A stretch of 64,000 nt of DNA from Euphrasia confusa (taxonomy: Eukaryota; Streptophyta; Magnoliopsida; Lamiales; Orobanchaceae), in NCBI GenBank assembly GCA_954870475.1, contig OX940952.1:42357206-42421205 (forward strand). Direction: 5' to 3'. This document shows positions 1 to 13,000 of the stretch, one piece after another. Each line of letters starts with the position of its first letter. Positions within the stretch are counted from its first letter, which is position 1. The notes below the pieces were generated by a model that saw only the letters and a list, made by a program, of their open reading frames with translations, was not told the DNA's origin and ran no database searches. The position numbers and the translations under genes are program-made.

Positions 1-68
1 CATCAGACATGTCAACAATTGCATTTAGTGGAAATGGATCAGACCACATCCATGGCAGATAATATTTC

Positions 69-3000
69 CTAAACAAGCCTATGCTGGCGCATCCCTTTAC
101 CAAAGTGAGGTTGCATCAGGCGGACATATAAGCTATTCTTTGCCGTTAGTGTGTCGTGAGTCCCATCTTCTACAATTCGCCCACCATTAAGTACGACTAT
201 ATTGTCAACATGCCTCATCATAGCTGCTCTATGTGCAATCAGAATGGTGGTTTTGTTCCCCATAATCAGAGTATCTAGAGCTTCCTGTACCACCCTGCTC
301 GACTCGGATTCAATGGACGAACTGGCTTCATCCAACAATAAAATAGGCGCATTCTTTAAAATAACCCTAGCAATTGCGATCCTTTGCTTCTGCCCAGGAG
401 TTAAATCTACACCCCTCATCCCAACATGAGTGTCATAACCGTGAGGCAGGCTGCTAATGAAATGATGAGCATTTGCTATTCTCGCGGCTTCCTTCATCTC
501 TGCTTCACTTGCATTGTGTCTCGCGTATATGATGTTTTCTCGTATGGTTGTTGCAAATATGATTGGCTCCTGCTGAACAAGACCCAAGTGGTTTCTCAAC
601 CATCTCAAGTTGTAAGATTTCAAATCTCGGCCATCAAGTAATATCTGACCCGCAACTGGATCATAGAATCTTTCTATCAATGATATAATGGTGCTCTTTC
701 CAGACCCTGAAACACCTACCACTGCTACAGTCTGGCCCCCATTAACTTTCAGACTGAAATTGCTTAGTATCAAGACTTCAGGCCGAGTTGGGTAGCAAAA
801 GTCGACATTTTTCAACTCAATGCTTCCATAAACATTTGCAGGCTTCATGGCTAAATTATCATCAGGATCAATCTTAGGTGCTCGATCAATAATCTCAAAT
901 ACGGATTTCAAAGACTTTCTTCTCTTAAGAATATACGGAGCCAAACCAAAAGGTTCAACAAGTGCGAATGTTGCAAAAGAGAATACCATGTACTCTTTTA
1001 AAGCTGTAGCCAAAGACATGTACCCATTCCTCACAGCTAGACCAGTGTACCAAAGGAGGAGAGCATTGCAAGCAAACAGAAGAAACTGTGAAAAGCCAAA
1101 TAAAAAGCCAATAGCCATTCCTTGGAGAAAACTTTTCTTGAATATTTTCCGAAGTTGTACTCTATAGAGCTCCATTACCTTGTTTCCAGCGCAAAATGCT
1201 ACAACAGTATATATATTTCTAACAGCATCCTCCAAGACCAAAGATGCATTTCTGTGCATCTCTTGTATACCCTTCGAAAATCCAGCTAGCCATAATTTCT
1301 GCAGGATTAGGATGTTCCAGTTAAGTTTCAGCTCTTAGAATGGTAATTGAATAAAACTATGTAAAACTATGTAAGATAAATGAGGCAACTTTGTTACTCA
1401 AAAACAAATGTCAAGAAATGACAAGAATATTCTTTCTTATTTGTTCAATTGTTCATTTTCGCATCTGTGACTACTAGTTAAAAAATAAAGATTTGTCGGA
1501 AGCATAATATATTAATATGAAAAAGAACACTTTGTGACAGCTTCTTAGGAAGCATAATATATTAATATGAAAAAGAACACTTGTTGCGATCAGAGTAAAA
1601 ATTTCTTTCGAAGAAGCCATGCATTTTCTAGGATGATATTAAAAAACCATGCATTTTCTAGGATGATAATATTAAGAAACCATCAATACATAATAAGTAG
1701 AATTATAATTTTTTAGAGCAGTGCCTGCAAGAGCGAGTTAATGACTGACTGACTCATGACTAACTTTGTAATTGTATATATGATAAATACAAGGATGAGA
1801 TTCAAATGAATAGGTTTTAGGATGTATATCAAACTCAACATAAAAGTAACCACCTCATGATGTGATTGAAGCCTTGAAGGTAACTTGTTCTATTGGATAC
1901 AAATGATGCAAGAATTACCCTTTTGGATATGGGAAAGTGTATATGGCAAAATAAACATACTTGTTGCTCACCTGTGCTATAGCAGAAACCATTAGAACGG
2001 GCAGAGTAGCTAAGGCCACAAGTGCCAAACGCCACTGCAGGAACATTCCAATGAGAACAGCAACTACAACAGCTGCGCTATCTTGTATGAATATTGAAAG
2101 TCTATTGCTGAAAGCAGCTCTCACAAACGTAGCGTCATTAGCCAGTCGCATGGACAAGTTATCAGCACTGTTCTCTTCTTCATCAAACCATCCAACTTCA
2201 TTTCGAAGCATTGCTGTTGAAGAAGGCAGTCAGAAGTGCGTCAGGCATATGCATGTTTATGAAATCACAATAATTATATCCAACAAGACACAGAATAGTA
2301 AGACAACTGTCAAAGTTGGGTCAGTAACACCTTAAAAGGCCTTGTTAAAGTGTTAAAGTTGTCCAATTTATATATGAGCTTTAGGATCTATATCCAACCG
2401 ATGTGGAATACTTAACACGCCCCCTCACGAGTAGGCTCGGTTTTGTCGGCTCTACTCGTGGACATAGTGCCATCATTGGGCAAGCCGGAAATTTTATCGG
2501 CTGGGGCTCCATCATCGTGTTGGGCCCGCTCTGATACCAAGTCAAAGTTGGGTCAGTAACACCTTAAAAGGCCTTGTTAAAGTGTTAAGGTTGTCCAACT
2601 TATATATGAGCTTTAGGATCTATATCCAACCGATGTGGGATACTTAACAACAACAATATCACAGATTTAACTCCAATATGAAAGCAACTACACACCAGAA
2701 AACATCATTCTTCGAACACGTTCAGTCATTTTTTCCCCCATTATACCAAAGTAGAAGTGCTGCAGAAAATTAGCAATCACTGTAACAATTCCCATCCCAG
2801 CAATGATTAAGCACCACCGATCTATCTCTACATCTTTCCGTACATGATGTCTCTCGTCTGTTCTGTAATATGCTGTTATAATGAGCGCAATTATATAAGC
2901 AAGAACAGGATTGAAAGAGCCGAATATTGCAGCACCAGTGCTTCCTAAAACAGCATAAAGCCACTCCGCAAGGCTAAGCTCCACAAGTCTCCAAAAGGAT

Positions 3001-6000
3001 GGCTCCTCTTGAGATACGGTCTCCTTTGTTTCTTTCATTATGGTAGGAACACAATCAAATTGACTAGGTGGCCTACTAAAAGTTTGTGAATGAGATCGTT
3101 CATTTTTGGGATCAGATGTCAAAAGTGGGGAAATGGGAGATTCTGGGCCAGAAGCATTTGTTTGTCGCTGTGCAGAACGAACATCAATCTTGGGTAACTC
3201 TGGTAGTTGCATCTCCAAACTATCCTGCCTCATTATCGTAGGTTCTTTATCTGTAACATCCATACCATTTTCAATAATTTTTTCTGGTGGTGGGCTAAGA
3301 ATTTGAGGAGATTCGTGAGAGCTTAATGTAACATCAGCTGGCCAAAACATGTGGTGGCCAGCAACACTCTGTAGAGATTGTGACTTGGCCATGCTAGGGG
3401 ATGATGGTTCTTGATAGGTACTACTTGCACATGAATCTTTTTCAATCTGGAATGTTGCACTTTCCTTGTAGGACCTCATTGGCATCCTGAATGCACAAAT
3501 GGACACAATTAGTGCTGTAATAATCAATTATGCAGAATTTTCATAAAAATGACGGAAAAAAATTGAGGTCCCAAACATTATTGAGGATCTCAAAGAACAT
3601 TATTTTCATTTGTAAACAAAAAAAAAAAAAAAGATTAAACATCATGTGTACAGAATCATCAACTAGCTCTTCAACTATACCTCCGTGGAAGTTTAGTAGC
3701 TTCTTCACATTTGAGCAGTTCGGCATAAAGGCCATCCAAGTTCATTAACTCTTCATGTGTACCCATTTCAACAAGTTGACCTTCCTCCATCACAGCAATA
3801 TAATCAGCATTTTTAATAAGACTTAGCCGTCTGGCTATTATTATTGTTGATCTACCCAACATGAGGACATCCAAGGCCTCCTGAACGGATCTTTCAGCTT
3901 CAAAATCAAGTCCACCAGTAACTTCATCTAGAAGCAGAATAGATGGATTTGACAGTACAGCCCTAGCAACAGAAAGTTTTATTTTCTGTTCCTCGGTCAT
4001 CACTAGACAAGCCCTACCAACCTGACAATATTTAGTTTCTTAAGAGCCATACAAGTTGAACTTTTCAAAGTAAATTGCACAAAGCGATATGACATTTAAG
4101 TGTAGCACAAGCACCTGTGTATCATATCCATTATCCAGAGAGCTGATAAATGCATGCGCATGTGCTATTTTGGCAGCTTCTTCAATTTGGTCAAAAGAGG
4201 CATTCCGTCCATAAGCAATATTGTCTTTGATACTCAAACTGAGTAAGGCAGGTTCTTGGGTCACCAAACCAATTTGACTCCTCAGCCACTCGAGCTTCAG
4301 ATTTTTTATATTTTCACCATCCAAAAGTACTTCTCCTGCCAAGCAACGAAAACGCATTTGGAAATTATAAGTTTGGAGAATACGCAAATGAGATAATACT
4401 AAATAAATGTGAAATTAATCGGTGAAATCATACCCAGGGTTGGATCATAAAAACGCTCCATAAGTGGTATGATACTGCTTTTTCCAGAGCCATTTCTGCC
4501 AACAAGTGCTACTGCCTTTTTAGCTGGTACGGTGAGGTAAAATCCACTTAAAATTGGAATTTCAGGGCGAGACAGATAGCTGAAATATACATTTCGAAAC
4601 TCTATGTTTCCTTGAACAGTAGCAAGAGTAAGTCCATCATGGTTTACAGTAGAAGACGACCGACTTATCATCTCAAACAGTCTATAGGCAGCAATTCTCC
4701 CTTGTTCAAAAGAATAGAAATTTGTTGCCGCTTGATTCAGACCACTATTAAACAAAAGTACATCCACGAGTAAGTAATAGCCACGATACAAATCAAAGAA
4801 ATACATTTGATAAAGCTCCTTACAGTCCACTCAATATAACAGCAAAAAGAGCTGTTACTATTTCTCCCCCATGTGCTCTTCCATGTGTAACAAGTGACCT
4901 GCCCACCCAAAGTTGCAAAGCGCAAGAACAGATTGCAAGTCCATACGTGAAACCAAGTCCAAGCCCTTGAACAAGACTTATTAATATACCATATCTAAGT
5001 GTAGCTTGAAGTGAAGTTGCGTACGAATATTTTGCCAAAGTTTCATTGGTAAACGAATACAAAGTTCTAATATAGGAAACTGCCTGAAAGAAGGAAAAGA
5101 AAAATTAGAAATTATGTAGTATAAGGTCATCTCCAACCGAACACAAAAACTTAAACTCAAAAATAAGTTTTATTTTAAGTTTACAGTAATTTGACTCCAA
5201 CCGAGATTCCAATACTCAAACTTAAAAGAATATTCTCAAAATATTCTTCTTATACAACTTTTTATAAATAACCAACATCTTTACAAATTTACAATTTAAA
5301 CTCGTAACTTTTGACGTTAACAAAATTTAATAGTCATTATTTTCAAATTAAGATTTAAAACATAATAAAAAAAATATTGTGATATCTCATACTGCTATTT
5401 TATTTTTAACGTCAATTAAATAATTTAATATTTAATTATATTTTATATTGTAATATTTAATTTATTTTCATTATTAAAAATATTTTTATTAAAACTTATT
5501 TTAATTATTAATTATATGATTATTAAAAAAAATTACATTATAAAAAATATTAAATAAGAAACTAAAAAATGTAAATAGACTATTTTTATTAATTTATATA
5601 AAAATGATCATTTTATAAATAATAAAGTTTTTGATTTGAGTTTAAGGTAAACGTAAATCTAAGTATTTTTTCTGTGGGTCCCACCATAAAACCTATAATA
5701 GGTTTATGTTTTGGTGTCGCTTGGAGCATCTCCCTTACTCCAAAATAGGTTTTTGGTATCGGTTGGAGATGCTCTAAATATAGGTTTCAATACTCGACAA
5801 TGATAATCATAGAACCAGATATTCCTCAAATAATTTATTTGTTGTATGTATTATTTTAAATCCTATTTGGTTATAACTAGAGTTAAAAGCATAAGCGACT
5901 CTCCAGAGGGTAAGGGATTTGGCAAAATCTCCCAGCAGCAAACAAAAGTGGAGATCAAGAATCTGACCTGCTCTGCAATACTTGCAGCTTCAGCATAAGC

Positions 6001-7932
6001 ATCTTGGATATTTTCGGCAAGCCTATGCAGAAATATGTTTGATATTCCTCCTGCTGCAACAATTAATGGACCACTGGCTAAAGTAATAAGGGCAATCTGC
6101 CAGCAGTTGACAAATCCAATTATGAGACCACTAAAGAAAGTGGCCATATTATGAATATAGTTTCCCACCTGTCATATCAAAGCAATAGCATTGTATGTGA
6201 AACAAAGCATTTTGACAAGCAAAACTCTACTAAAAAGAACAAACTGAAAGATGTAAACATACTTTTTCACTCAAAGCAGATTGGATGAGCAATACATCAC
6301 TTAATACTTGACTCACAATGTCTCCATTGTTCCCATAAGTATCAAAGAAACTCATGTCTTGATTAAGGAGAACATCGACATATCTTGACCTTATCACAGC
6401 AGTCTGCCGTTCCCCAGTTAGTATCCAACACGACACCTCTGTTGTTAGAGAGAGAAATCCAAAAGTGAAGAAAAATTAATGAAACTAGAACCCAGCAAGG
6501 TGACGGTATTTTGTGTCTGCGCAAATGCAAGCAAGCATCAATAAATATAATCTTACCGATCCAAGCCGCAACAAAAACTCCCACGGCAATGTAAACAATG
6601 GCTAAAGCAAGCTGCATAAATTCCAAAAATATATCAGCCGGAAAATGTGAAGAATAAGCTCCCTAAAAGGTGATTGTTATAAACAAGGTCCATCTCATGT
6701 GTCAGTCCGTTTAAAACATTTACAGTACATCGTAAAGAATAATATAATTTATTTATATATTTAAACAAACAACTGGAAACTGATGTGAATACATAGTCTT
6801 TAAAAAGAAAATTTATTACTTAACCAGTTAACCCTAATAAGAACAAGAAAACCAATTATCAGACACTATATGAACAAAATCCCCTAAAATCAAATCGCTC
6901 AACATGATGGACTGATGTTTAGTAAAAACAAAAATCTTCCATTCACTCTTTGTTTAGTACATAGTGAAGTGAACAACTGTGAAACAATACCACCATTAGA
7001 AATCCACACAAAAAAAGTACTATCATTTATGATGGGATATTACATTATTCTACAATTTTAACTTTTTGTTGTTTATCCTAGATATTTTTAACTTTTCCTT
7101 CACATAAAAATCACTGGAGCAATGTACCCCTGAAAATTGGTACTAGAATCTTAGCACCAAAAATGTTTGATATAGTCATATTACAATTTATTATTTTACA
7201 ACTCTTACATTTTATATACCAAAAAAGAAAAATAAAAACAACTTTCATGGAAATGGAGCTGTTTTATCTGCTATCCAGTTATTCAAACCGAATAAAAGTT
7301 TCCATCTACTCAGATAATACAAACAACCAACTATATTTTCCAAGCAGCATGTCAAACAATTCAAACAGACAATAATTATTTCAAAGAAGATTAAATCCCA
7401 CCTTATAGCCATCTAAGTGAAATAGCAAGCTGTGAGTTCCAGGAATAGTAACCCGATCAGACGATCACCATAGCAAATATTCAAGTTAACCTTATCTTAA
7501 CCTATCAAAGTTCTCTGCAAGAAAGTAAACATGTTTACACTGAAGTACCTCTGTGAATTCGTGGAAGAGCTCATCATGAGATATGTCGGAGTTGTGACGC
7601 CGGAGCAGGTGCACAATTTTAGCAAAATAATGCAAGTAAACAACGAGAGCAGTGCCATGGGCGGCGGCAGCAACGGATCCGACAAACATTAGAGCCCAGT
7701 CTAGTCGATCCGCGCAGGCAAAGAGCCTGGAGAAGGGCACAGCGGCCGGCGGAGGCTCCATCTCCTCTCCCTCTGCATCCATCTCATCCTCCACCTCCAC
7801 CTGCTCAGCTTCTCCGGTGCCCATGTCCATGTACGGGGAAGGAGACTCCGGCGGCTCTGATACTTCAGAAACTGGTGTCAACGGTTGTATATGCGGAGGT
7901 GACCAACCGAATAAACCCCTCGATATCATCAT
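69..7932 (-). CDS. ABCB20: ABC transporter B family, ABCB6/ABCB20 type (full-length, 11 exons)
   Basis: Full-size ABC exporter (TMD-NBD-TMD-NBD) of the plant plasma-membrane ABCB6/ABCB20 group, which is linked to auxin export. Exons on the minus strand are 7932-7549, 6611-6557, 6438-6263, 6168-5968, 5083-4824, 4744-4434, 4335-4115, 4021-3681, 3486-2696, 2213-1972 and 1298-69. They join in frame to 1403 aa, about the family length. The N-terminus MMISRGLFGWSPPH and C-terminus MRQHRLV are family hallmarks. NBD1 has Walker A GRNGSGKS (about residue 440) and Walker B ILLLDE. NBD2 has Walker A GVSGSGKS (about 1190) and Walker B ILLLDE. The signature loops are degenerate: MTEEQ in NBD1 and LTPGQ in NBD2. 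A long Ser/Pro/acidic linker (exon 9) joins the halves. An in-frame ATG four codons upstream (7944) is possible, but the MMISRG start matches relatives. Introns 4 and 9 carry mobile elements. Family assignment is very secure; the choice between ABCB6 and ABCB20 is not. Confidence 0.96.
1490..1690. repeat. Short direct duplications in ABCB intron 10
   Basis: A block of about 35 bp beginning GAAGCATAATATATTAATAT occurs at about 1499 and again at about 1549. A second block, CCATGCATTTTCTAGGATGA, occurs at about 1617 and 1648. Both pairs are non-coding and look like small replication-slippage duplications. Confidence 0.75.
2308..2417 (-). repeat. TRIM 3' LTR (relative to minus strand)
   Basis: A 110-bp terminal repeat, nearly identical to 2540-2649. 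It ends TTTGACA next to the ACAAC target duplication. Confidence 0.92.
2540..2649 (-). repeat. TRIM 5' LTR (relative to minus strand)
   Basis: A 110-bp terminal repeat starting TGTTAAG. It is followed on the minus strand by the tRNA-iMet primer-binding site. Its last base is T instead of the expected A, a single substitution. Confidence 0.92.
5126..5774. mobile_element. PIF/Harbinger-like MITE in intron 4 of the ABCB gene
   Basis: A 649-bp AT-rich, non-coding segment with inverted termini: left GGTCATCTCCAACCGA, right (complement) GAGCATCTCCAACCGATACC. It is flanked by TAA on both sides (5123-5125 and 5775-5777), the target duplication typical of PIF/Harbinger. The inner part of the inverted repeat continues imperfectly through AAAAACCT-like sequence. 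It makes up most of an 884-bp intron and is non-autonomous. Confidence 0.8.
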
Positions 7933-7944
7933 CTTCCCCACCAC

Positions 7945-10086
7945 TATCTACCAAACAAACACACTTTTATACCTCTAAAGCTAGAAAACAAAAACCCTAG
8001 AATAAGACATAGCTTTCCTTCTTCCTGTGAAGTGAAGAGAAAACGCTGGATCAGCAGATCGATGAATGAATAAACGGAATAAGGATTGCTGTAAATCCTT
8101 TCTACTTTTTCTTCAATTTGTATGCTGTGAAGTACCGAGTGGGTGGATTGACTTAGTCAAAGAAGGCTGATGAAGTTGGTTTGACTGTGGAACACAATGT
8201 TCTTCTTCTCCACCGCCGTGGACCAAAACCAGTTGCCGGCCTTCTCCGCCTCTGCTACTACTGCGCAGTCGTTGGAGGAGCTGGATTGAACTATTGAAAA
8301 CTGGAACAAATAAAGAAGAAGAAAAAATAAGGAAAAAAGCGCATGAGATACAGCTATGCCACTGTACATACCAACGTTCAATGTTGGGATTTTAATGTCG
8401 GGTCGGGTTTAACAATTTTCCCAAAACCCATTCCGGGACGAGTCGGACCGGGCCGAAATAAATTTCATAAATTATCGAGTCCTCCAATACTTTTCATTCA
8501 TTACATTGATTACAATGAAGGGCATTTATCCAAAATACCCTTATAAATAAAAAAAACATTACATTTTATATAAATAACTAAGCAATATATACTAAAATTG
8601 CTCCTAAATTATTTGCTCACGTAACCTTCAATTCAGAACTCCAAAACTTATTCTACCTGCACAAAATCAAATCACAACTCAAAATATATGAACTATAAAA
8701 TAAGTGTTATAAATAAACATCGCCATAATATAAACTTTAAAATAGCTATTATAAAAATACATATGAAATTAGAATTTATAAATTTTATAAAACCAAAACG
8801 TCAAAACATAACATATATATAAATCAACACTAAAATAGTTACTATTATAGATCCATTTGAATTTAAGACTTGCCAACATAAAAAATTGAAACATCTATTC
8901 TAGCTAATATGACAAAAATCACTATTGATGTCAAAAAAAGATTTTCATACCACTCACTTGAAAGTTCGAACACTAAATAGCTTTTATAAATAGCTATGAA
9001 ATTAGAAATCATACAAAAAATATTTATAATAAATAAGACGATAAACTGATAAACAGTTTATTTACACAAAGTAACAGAAATCAGTAAGTAGCACTAGAAC
9101 ATAATAGGCATAGTCTGCACGTAACTGGTTCATAACTATAATATAAATTTTCATAATAGAACAAGAAATAGAACAAGGTAGAAAAACAAATAATTTCACA
9201 TTCAAAACACATAAAATAGTAAATTAAGTAATACTAGTATTAATAATAAAATAAAAATAGCGTAACTCACTTGCAGTATTTGCTAATTTACATGACTCAA
9301 AAATCAAAGTAATAATTATACTAAGAGAAAAAACTGTAAAAATGGTAGAAATTAAACATTCGGCTTGTGGGAGAGATTTGTCGAAAAATCTAGGCTCTAT
9401 AGCGGTTCGATCTTCAGATTCCAACTGGTTTATACAAACGAAAATATATATATATTTCTTTGGATATTATTCTCCTCTGTCATTTTCGCCGTCTACTTCA
9501 TGAATTAAGTTCTTCCCTTGATCCTTCGAGATGTCTTCACAACTGCCAAACTCTTTGTCCGCCTCGACACACTCTTCCCCCTAGACATCCGTCGACTCCC
9601 TACTTTCGTCAAACGAAAATCAAAATTTGAGTTGCTCTTCTCGCATAGCAGATGTTGTGACGACTCTCACTAGATAGAGATATGCCCACTAAATAGACGT
9701 GAATTTTCTTAAAAATTGACTAACAGTTGAATAATTTATTTACAGAAAATTAATAACACAAAAATTATACTTGTATTATTTATTTATTAAATAATATTTC
9801 GTATTTTTACTCAAAGGGTAATAGAGTCCATATACATAAATAGTGCCTTGATATATAAATATAGGACTCTCAAAACCTTATTAAATTAAAAAATAAAAAA
9901 AAGTAAAAAACCTTAGTAATTTATTAAGTCGAAAATAATGGGAGTTATATTTAATATCAAAAACCAAGCGCCCCTTATCACTAAAATTACCAATAAAAAA
10001 AAATGTCTTCATAAGTTCATTTCCCGATCAGCATCAGATCTCCGTCGCATTCGACTCGACGCGGATCCATTAAACAAAAAGGATAA
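7945..10086. other. Divergent intergenic region between ABCB20 and AP-3 beta
   Basis: About 2.1 kb between two divergently transcribed genes, so it holds both promoters. The part next to ABCB (to about 8350) is relatively GC-balanced and probably 5' UTR/promoter. 8500-9950 is very AT-rich with no supported coding sequence. A short GC-rich stretch of GGGTCGGGTTT / GGACCGGGCC type near 8398-8455 resembles debris of hAT-like MITE termini, but no target duplication was found. Confidence 0.6.
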
Positions 10087-13000
10087 ATGTTCGGGGCGAC
10101 GGCGGATTCGCTGAGCAAGGCGTCGACTATGGTGTTTCGAATGGGCACAGACGCGTCTCTCTACGACGATCCCGATGACGTCAGTATCGGCCCACTACTG
10201 GACAGCAAGTTCGACTCCGAGAAGTGCGAAGCCCTCAAGCGTCTCCTCGCCCTCATCGCTCAGGGATTTGACGTCTCCAGCTACTTCCCTCAGGTACCAA
10301 GTTCTGATTATTCCGGATAGTTTTCGGCATGATTCGACCGGTCAGTCTTAAGGTTACATATCTGTTTTTTTTTTTTTTTTTTCCTATGAACGCAGGTAGT
10401 GAAAAATGTGGCATCACAGTCACTGGAAGTTAAGAAGCTGGTTTACTTGTACTTGCTGCATTACGCTGAAAAGTATGCCACAAAATTAAAGAAAACTGAT
10501 TGAAGTGTGTAGGGTAATAGGATCATTTAATTTAGAATCGCGTCTATTGATTGACTGATAAATATGGTTGTATTCCAGGCGGCCGAACGAAGCGTTGCTG
10601 TCGATAAATTATTTTCAGAAAGATTTAGGGGACCAAAACCCTTTGGTCAGGGCATGGGCGCTTCGCACCATGGCAGGAATTCGCCTTCATGTTATTGCGC
10701 CCCTTGCTTTGGTTGCTGTGGGAAAATGTGCCAGAGATCCATCAGTATACGTTCGAAAGTGTGCTGCAACTGCATTGACCAAGCTGCATGATTTGCGCTT
10801 GGAGGAACACACATCTGCAATTGAAGAGGTCTGTTATCAGCTTTCATCCCATTTTTCCCGAACTCTTGACCTTAAGCTAGTAGGAACTAGGGGACGACTG
10901 TGGAAAGCTATTTTGTGGTCTACCTAAAGTGGTGTATTTATTTTCCTGCCAAATAAACTCACTAAAGCTAATAGTTGTAGAACCTAATGACTATAGATAT
11001 CTTGCAGATTGTTGGGATGCTGTTAAAGGACAGCTCTCCTGGAGTAGTTGGTGGTGCTGCTGCTGCTTTTGCTTCTATATGTCCCAATAATTTCTATTTG
11101 ATAGGAAGAAATTACAAAAAGTTGTGTGAGACTCTTTTGGATGTGGAAGAATGGGGTCAGATTATCTTGATTGGGATTCTTCTACGATATGTAATTGCAA
11201 AACATGGGCTAGTGGAAGAGTCACTAATGTTTTCTGCTAATGCTTTGTCGAAAGATAATCCTGTAAACGAGGACTCAAAATCTCATCTTACTATAAATAA
11301 TGATGGTACGGACTTTGACATATCTACTGAGATTGCAGAAATAGTCTCTCGTAGTTACCTTGAAGGACCCGATAAGTATTTATCTCAGTTGGGTGGTGTA
11401 AATCGAAATTCCCTGGGACTGGATAGTTCATGTGTTACATCCGCCAAAAGCAATGACGATGTGAAGATCTTGTTGCAATGTACATTGCCATTACTACGAA
11501 GTTCTAACAGTGCTGTAGTGCTGGCTGCAGCTGGGGTTCACTGGATTATGGCTAATAAGGAGGACGTTCAAAAGATTGTAAAGCCTTTGATATTTCTGTT
11601 GAGGTCGTCTAGCGCATCAAAATATGTGGTATGCTTTTAATTGTCTAGTACTCGTATTTAGTGAAACTTAGTTTACAGAGATTCCTCTAATGCATTTTTT
11701 TTCTTACTTTACAGTAAGTACTATATTATTTATTCTAGATATTTAGGTTCTCTTTTGTAAAAAAATCGTAGTTCCAGTTCAAGATTAAATTTCATACTCA
11801 AATTATCTTATTTGTGGTGTATGTCTGAGATATAATTACAAAGTGTTCACTGTTAAATTGTTTGTCTATGTTAGAAATGACCACATATTCCTGATGGTTT
11901 TCCAGTTTTCGTTATCTTGAATGTTGTACTTTTCTCTTGATCCTGCACATAAAAAGTTTATAACATTAACGCAGGTCATTTCACATGGTAAGAAATCCCT
12001 AATATGGTGGCTATTTTACTAAATCTTTCTCATTTTCCTACAGGAAATTAATTATTACGTTTAAAGTATTCACCTGGCTACTGGAGCTCTTTACCATTAT
12101 AATTTTTCTCGTATTTAGTAAGATAGTATGTTCATGTCTTTAACTCATTAGATTCGCCAATTCAGCAAATGGTCATAATTTGAAATAATTATTATGCCGA
12201 TTTAAGTCTTGTCTATCAGTTATGGTTGTCTGATACCATCTGTGATAGTAGCAACATTATAGATCTTTCTTAAGATGTGGGTTGATCTCAATACCAACTA
12301 TTGTGGGTGTGATCAAGTGCGTCATAATATCATATAATTGCTGCACCCATTTGACATCGTCCTCTAATTGACGTTTATTAGTTCTTCTGCTTGTAGGTCC
12401 TTTGCAACATTCAGGTCTTTTCCAAAGCAATGCCATTACTATTTTCCCCTTATTTTGAAGATTTCTTCATCATCTCTTCAGATTCATATCAATTAAAAAC
12501 TCTGAAGCTCGAAATACTTTCCACTGTAGTCACATACACTTCAGTTTCTTCGATATTTCTGGAGTTTCAGGTACTTGCACTATATTTACCATTCTTTAAA
12601 AAAAAAGTTGGATGGTTTGATTGCTTATGGTGGTGCTCAGACACAATCTGTGTAACTGAGTGTTTAAAATCTAGCCTGAAATGCTAAACTGACTGGTTCC
12701 TGGCCTAGGTCATCAAGTAAACCGTCCTTTTTATAAGAAATCGGTAGCTGTTTGGGTACTCATTGGTTTGCTAAAAATTATCATGGTTTTCGGAATAGTG
12801 GCAGCAGCTTCCTGTTGAAAATTTGAGATGAACGTGGAGAAAAAATTGATGGTAGAAGGTGAAGAAAAGGAGTTGAAACTTGAGAAGAAAATGAAACATG
12901 GAGGAGGGGGCTGAGGGAGTGCTGTTTGAACTGTTCATTGTTTTGGGTTAATAATAAGCAGCCTCAATTTCAAACTTTTGTGTAACCTAGTCCAAATATG

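Larger units (their letters stand above)
2308..2649 (-). mobile_element. TRIM (terminal-repeat retrotransposon in miniature) in intron 9 of the ABCB gene
   Basis: A complete 342-bp non-coding LTR element. The two LTRs (2308-2417 and 2540-2649, 110 bp each) differ at only a few positions and read TGTTAAG...TTTGACA on the minus strand. The 5-bp target duplication ACAAC flanks it at 2303-2307 and 2650-2654. Directly inside the 5' LTR lies the primer-binding site TGGTATCAGAGC (minus strand, 2528-2539), complementary to the 3' end of initiator tRNA-Met. A purine-rich tract GTGAGGGGG abuts the 3' LTR (about 2418-2428). There is no ORF, so it depends on another element for mobility. A TATATAAG motif sits in each LTR. 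It occupies most of the 482-bp intron and lies in the same orientation as the gene. Confidence 0.93.

Noticed and set aside
1..1260. Plus-strand frames at 202-429, 426-641 and 847-1167
   Set aside because: They are antisense shadows of the long ABCB20 last exon.
8157..8381. Met-starting 74-aa frame upstream of ABCB20
   Set aside because: It has no domain, it overlaps the probable promoter/5' UTR, and its composition follows a (TTC)n-like DNA tract.
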